A DNA stretch of 50,843 nt from Sphingomonas populi. GTDB taxonomy: Bacteria; Pseudomonadota; Alphaproteobacteria; Sphingomonadales; Sphingomonadaceae. The position numbers were made by a program, and so were the translations under genes. The notes under the pieces are model-generated. The model saw nothing but the letters and a program-made list of their open reading frames with translations, did no database searches and had not been told where the DNA came from. Within the stretch, counting starts at the first letter, position 1, and each line of letters opens with the position of its first letter. Positions 49,546-50,843 of this stretch are shown in pieces. Location: NCBI RefSeq assembly GCF_004208535.1, contig NZ_SGIS01000038.1, positions 1 through 50,843 of the forward strand, read 5' to 3'.

Positions 49546-49561
49546 GGTACGAACTAGTCCA
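49546..49561. promoter_or_regulatory. Candidate TetR operator E
   Basis: GGTACGAACTAGTCCA keeps the left half of the consensus exactly and a weaker right half. TTGTTG (49541-49546) and TACAAA (49563-49568) around it resemble -35 and -10 boxes for the TBDR that starts 60 bp downstream. Confidence 0.55.
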
Positions 49562-49621
49562 TACAAATGGACAAGCGGACGGTGAGCAGACTCGCCGCTG
49601 CATCTTCTAGGGGAGGTTAGC

Positions 49622-50715
49622 ATGGGGTATCGTAAGCAGCTTTTGGTCACGGCAAGCGCAATCGCGGTGCTCTCGGCACCCGTCCAAGCGCAGCAGGCGC
49701 CGACTCCAGCGGGGGCCTCTGGCGCGCCGGGTACCCTTGGAGGGGCTCCGAATTCTTCGGCGGTGTCTCCGCCGGCGGCCACCGCTGGCGGCGTGCCCGT
49801 GACAGCGCAGGAGCCAGAGGCGCAAGCCGGCGCTCGGCAGTCAGATGAAATCGTGGTGACAGGCTCTCGCATCGCTCGGCGCGACTATGTAGCCTCTAGC
49901 CCAATCGTTACGCAAACGGCTCAGGCGATCCAGGCGACTGGCAAAGTCAATATCGAAGACGCTCTTAATGAGTTGCCCCAGTTCGTGCCCGGGCAAGGCG
50001 CTAACACTAACGTGAGTGGTGGCGGTGGCAGGGCCACATTGAACTTGCGGGGACTCGGCGAGCAGCGGAATCTCATCCTTCTGGATGGCAGGCGATTGCC
50101 GCTCGCTAGTGCCTTTGGCATAGTTGACGTCAATATCATCCCGAATAATATTCTTCAGGGCGTTGAAGTAATCAGCGGCGGTGCTTCCGCTGTTTACGGA
50201 TCCGATGCAATTTCAGGTGTTGTCAATTTCAAGACACGGCAGCGTGTTCATGGCGTCGAGGCCGACGCGCAATATCGCCTCTCCGATCGCGGCGACGCAG
50301 CGCAGCAGGATGCGGCGATCGCGGCGGGAACCGATTTCGCTGGCGGACGTGGTAATGCGTTGCTTACCCTAAGCTACACGCACCGTGACGAACTTCTCGG
50401 AGACGCTCGAGAATTCTATAAATTTGGGACGCCTTCGGGCAACATCGCAGGGGGGGCGGCATCGTTCGGAAGCAACTTGCCCACTCAGTCTGCTGTGAAC
50501 GGAGTGTTCTCTAGGTATGGGTACGCGACCGGGACTGTCGCAAACAGTTCGGCGCTCGGGTTTAACGACAACAATAGTCTCTATGCGATTCGCGGCGGGT
50601 ATAATGCGCAGGTTCCCGGCAACTACGGACTCGTGAATGGAAGCCTTTCGGAGTTTACCGCCGTCAACAATACGGTTATCGCGCCCCAGGACCGATACTC
50701 GGCTTTTGGGCGTGT
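49622..50715 (+). pseudogene. TonB-dependent receptor interrupted by IS630-type element
   Basis: About 365 residues of a receptor closely related to the one at 37317: signal LLVTASAIAVLSAPVQA, TonB-box region DEIVVTGSRIARRDY, plug with LPQFVPGQG, TLNLRGLGEQRNLILLDGRR and SAVYGSDAISGVVNFKTRQR, then the first barrel strands to DRYSAFGR. At a TA near 50715 the receptor sequence ends and the end of an insertion element begins; the chimeric frame stops at 50839. AGGGGAGG precedes ATG 49622. The 3' half, if kept, would lie beyond the window. The gene is inactive as it stands. Confidence 0.8.
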
Positions 50716-50716
50716 A

Positions 50717-50843
50717 ATACCAAGATTCACTGATCAGAACTCGCGAGCCCAATCACGCAGGCCGATAGACATGATCTTCCAGGGCTGGTCGACCAGCTTG
50801 TTCCAGGCGTCGCAGCAATGGTCGACGATGTCGTCATAGGAGC
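50717..50843 (-). mobile_element. IS630-type insertion element, partial at window edge
   Basis: Minus-strand reading from the window edge gives the C-terminus of an IS630-type transposase (YDDIVDHCCDAWNKLVDQPW, then IMSIGLRDWAREF and TGA at 50734-50736). The element end (TAATACCAAGATTCACTG) abuts the receptor at a TA, the usual IS630 target. The rest lies outside the window, so the other end and transposase integrity cannot be judged. Confidence 0.8.

Noticed and set aside
1..50843. CRISPR arrays, tRNA or rRNA genes, prophage modules
   Set aside because: No regularly spaced repeats, cloverleaf-like segments, rRNA-like sequence or phage structural genes were seen.
298..50843. The two IS630 pieces as ends of one composite transposon spanning the window
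   Set aside because: The left piece is an N-terminal fragment of one IS630 subgroup and the right piece has a C-terminus typical of another, so they do not look like copies of the same element.

Overview
The window looks like a chromosomal accessory region of a high-GC alphaproteobacterium of the Sphingomonas type. The grounds are dense, coding-rich GC-biased sequence, four large TonB-dependent receptor (TBDR) genes or parts of genes plus a fifth fragment, a PAS-rich hybrid kinase, secreted catabolic enzymes with Sec or Tat signals, and IS630-type elements. This assignment is inference from gene content; no rRNA or tRNA gene was seen.

Layout. 1-1.1 kb is a graveyard: a TBDR fragment, an IS630 transposase head and a frameshifted beta-propeller gene. 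1.1-5.2 kb holds an OmpR/EnvZ-type two-component pair facing a small secreted protein, a four-EF-hand protein and a secreted alpha/beta hydrolase. 5.3-10.8 kb, on the minus strand, holds a POT-type peptide transporter, a TBDR and a DeoR regulator, followed by a secreted EEP-type phosphodiesterase gene at 10.9 kb. 11.9-20.8 kb looks like a lipid phosphodiester scavenging island: HAD phosphatase, GpdQ-like phosphodiesterase, GPH-type transporter, a regulator with two TetR units, a TBDR and a Tat-exported phosphocholine-type phospholipase C. 21.2-21.9 kb has two decayed small genes. 22-24.8 kb is a hybrid histidine kinase. 25-27.7 kb is scrambled (sulfatase tail, hemerythrin head, an unknown large protein, an orphan ORF).

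27.7-35.8 kb is a complete malonate decarboxylase locus: mdcACDEGBH on the plus strand, divergent from madL-madM and a GntR/FCD regulator on the minus strand. Imported malonate would be decarboxylated to acetate and CO2 by the biotin-independent MdcACDE complex, with MdcB and MdcG making and attaching the prosthetic group and MdcH priming it.

36-50.8 kb is a regulon-like aromatic/ester catabolic region: M19 dipeptidase and TBDR, a TetR repressor, a secreted esterase, a wrecked two-domain 3-dehydroshikimate dehydratase, an MFS acid transporter, a MarR regulator, a shikimate/quinate dehydrogenase, a tannase-family esterase and a second TBDR cut by an IS630-type element at the window edge. Five copies of a 16-bp partial palindrome (consensus GGTACGAACTNGTNCC) lie in its intergenic regions, one beside the TetR gene. 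I read them as TetR operators. A 108-bp promoter/operator/leader block occurs twice. The pathway suggested is uptake and hydrolysis of plant phenolic or quinate esters, with the quinate-to-protocatechuate branch now broken by mutation.
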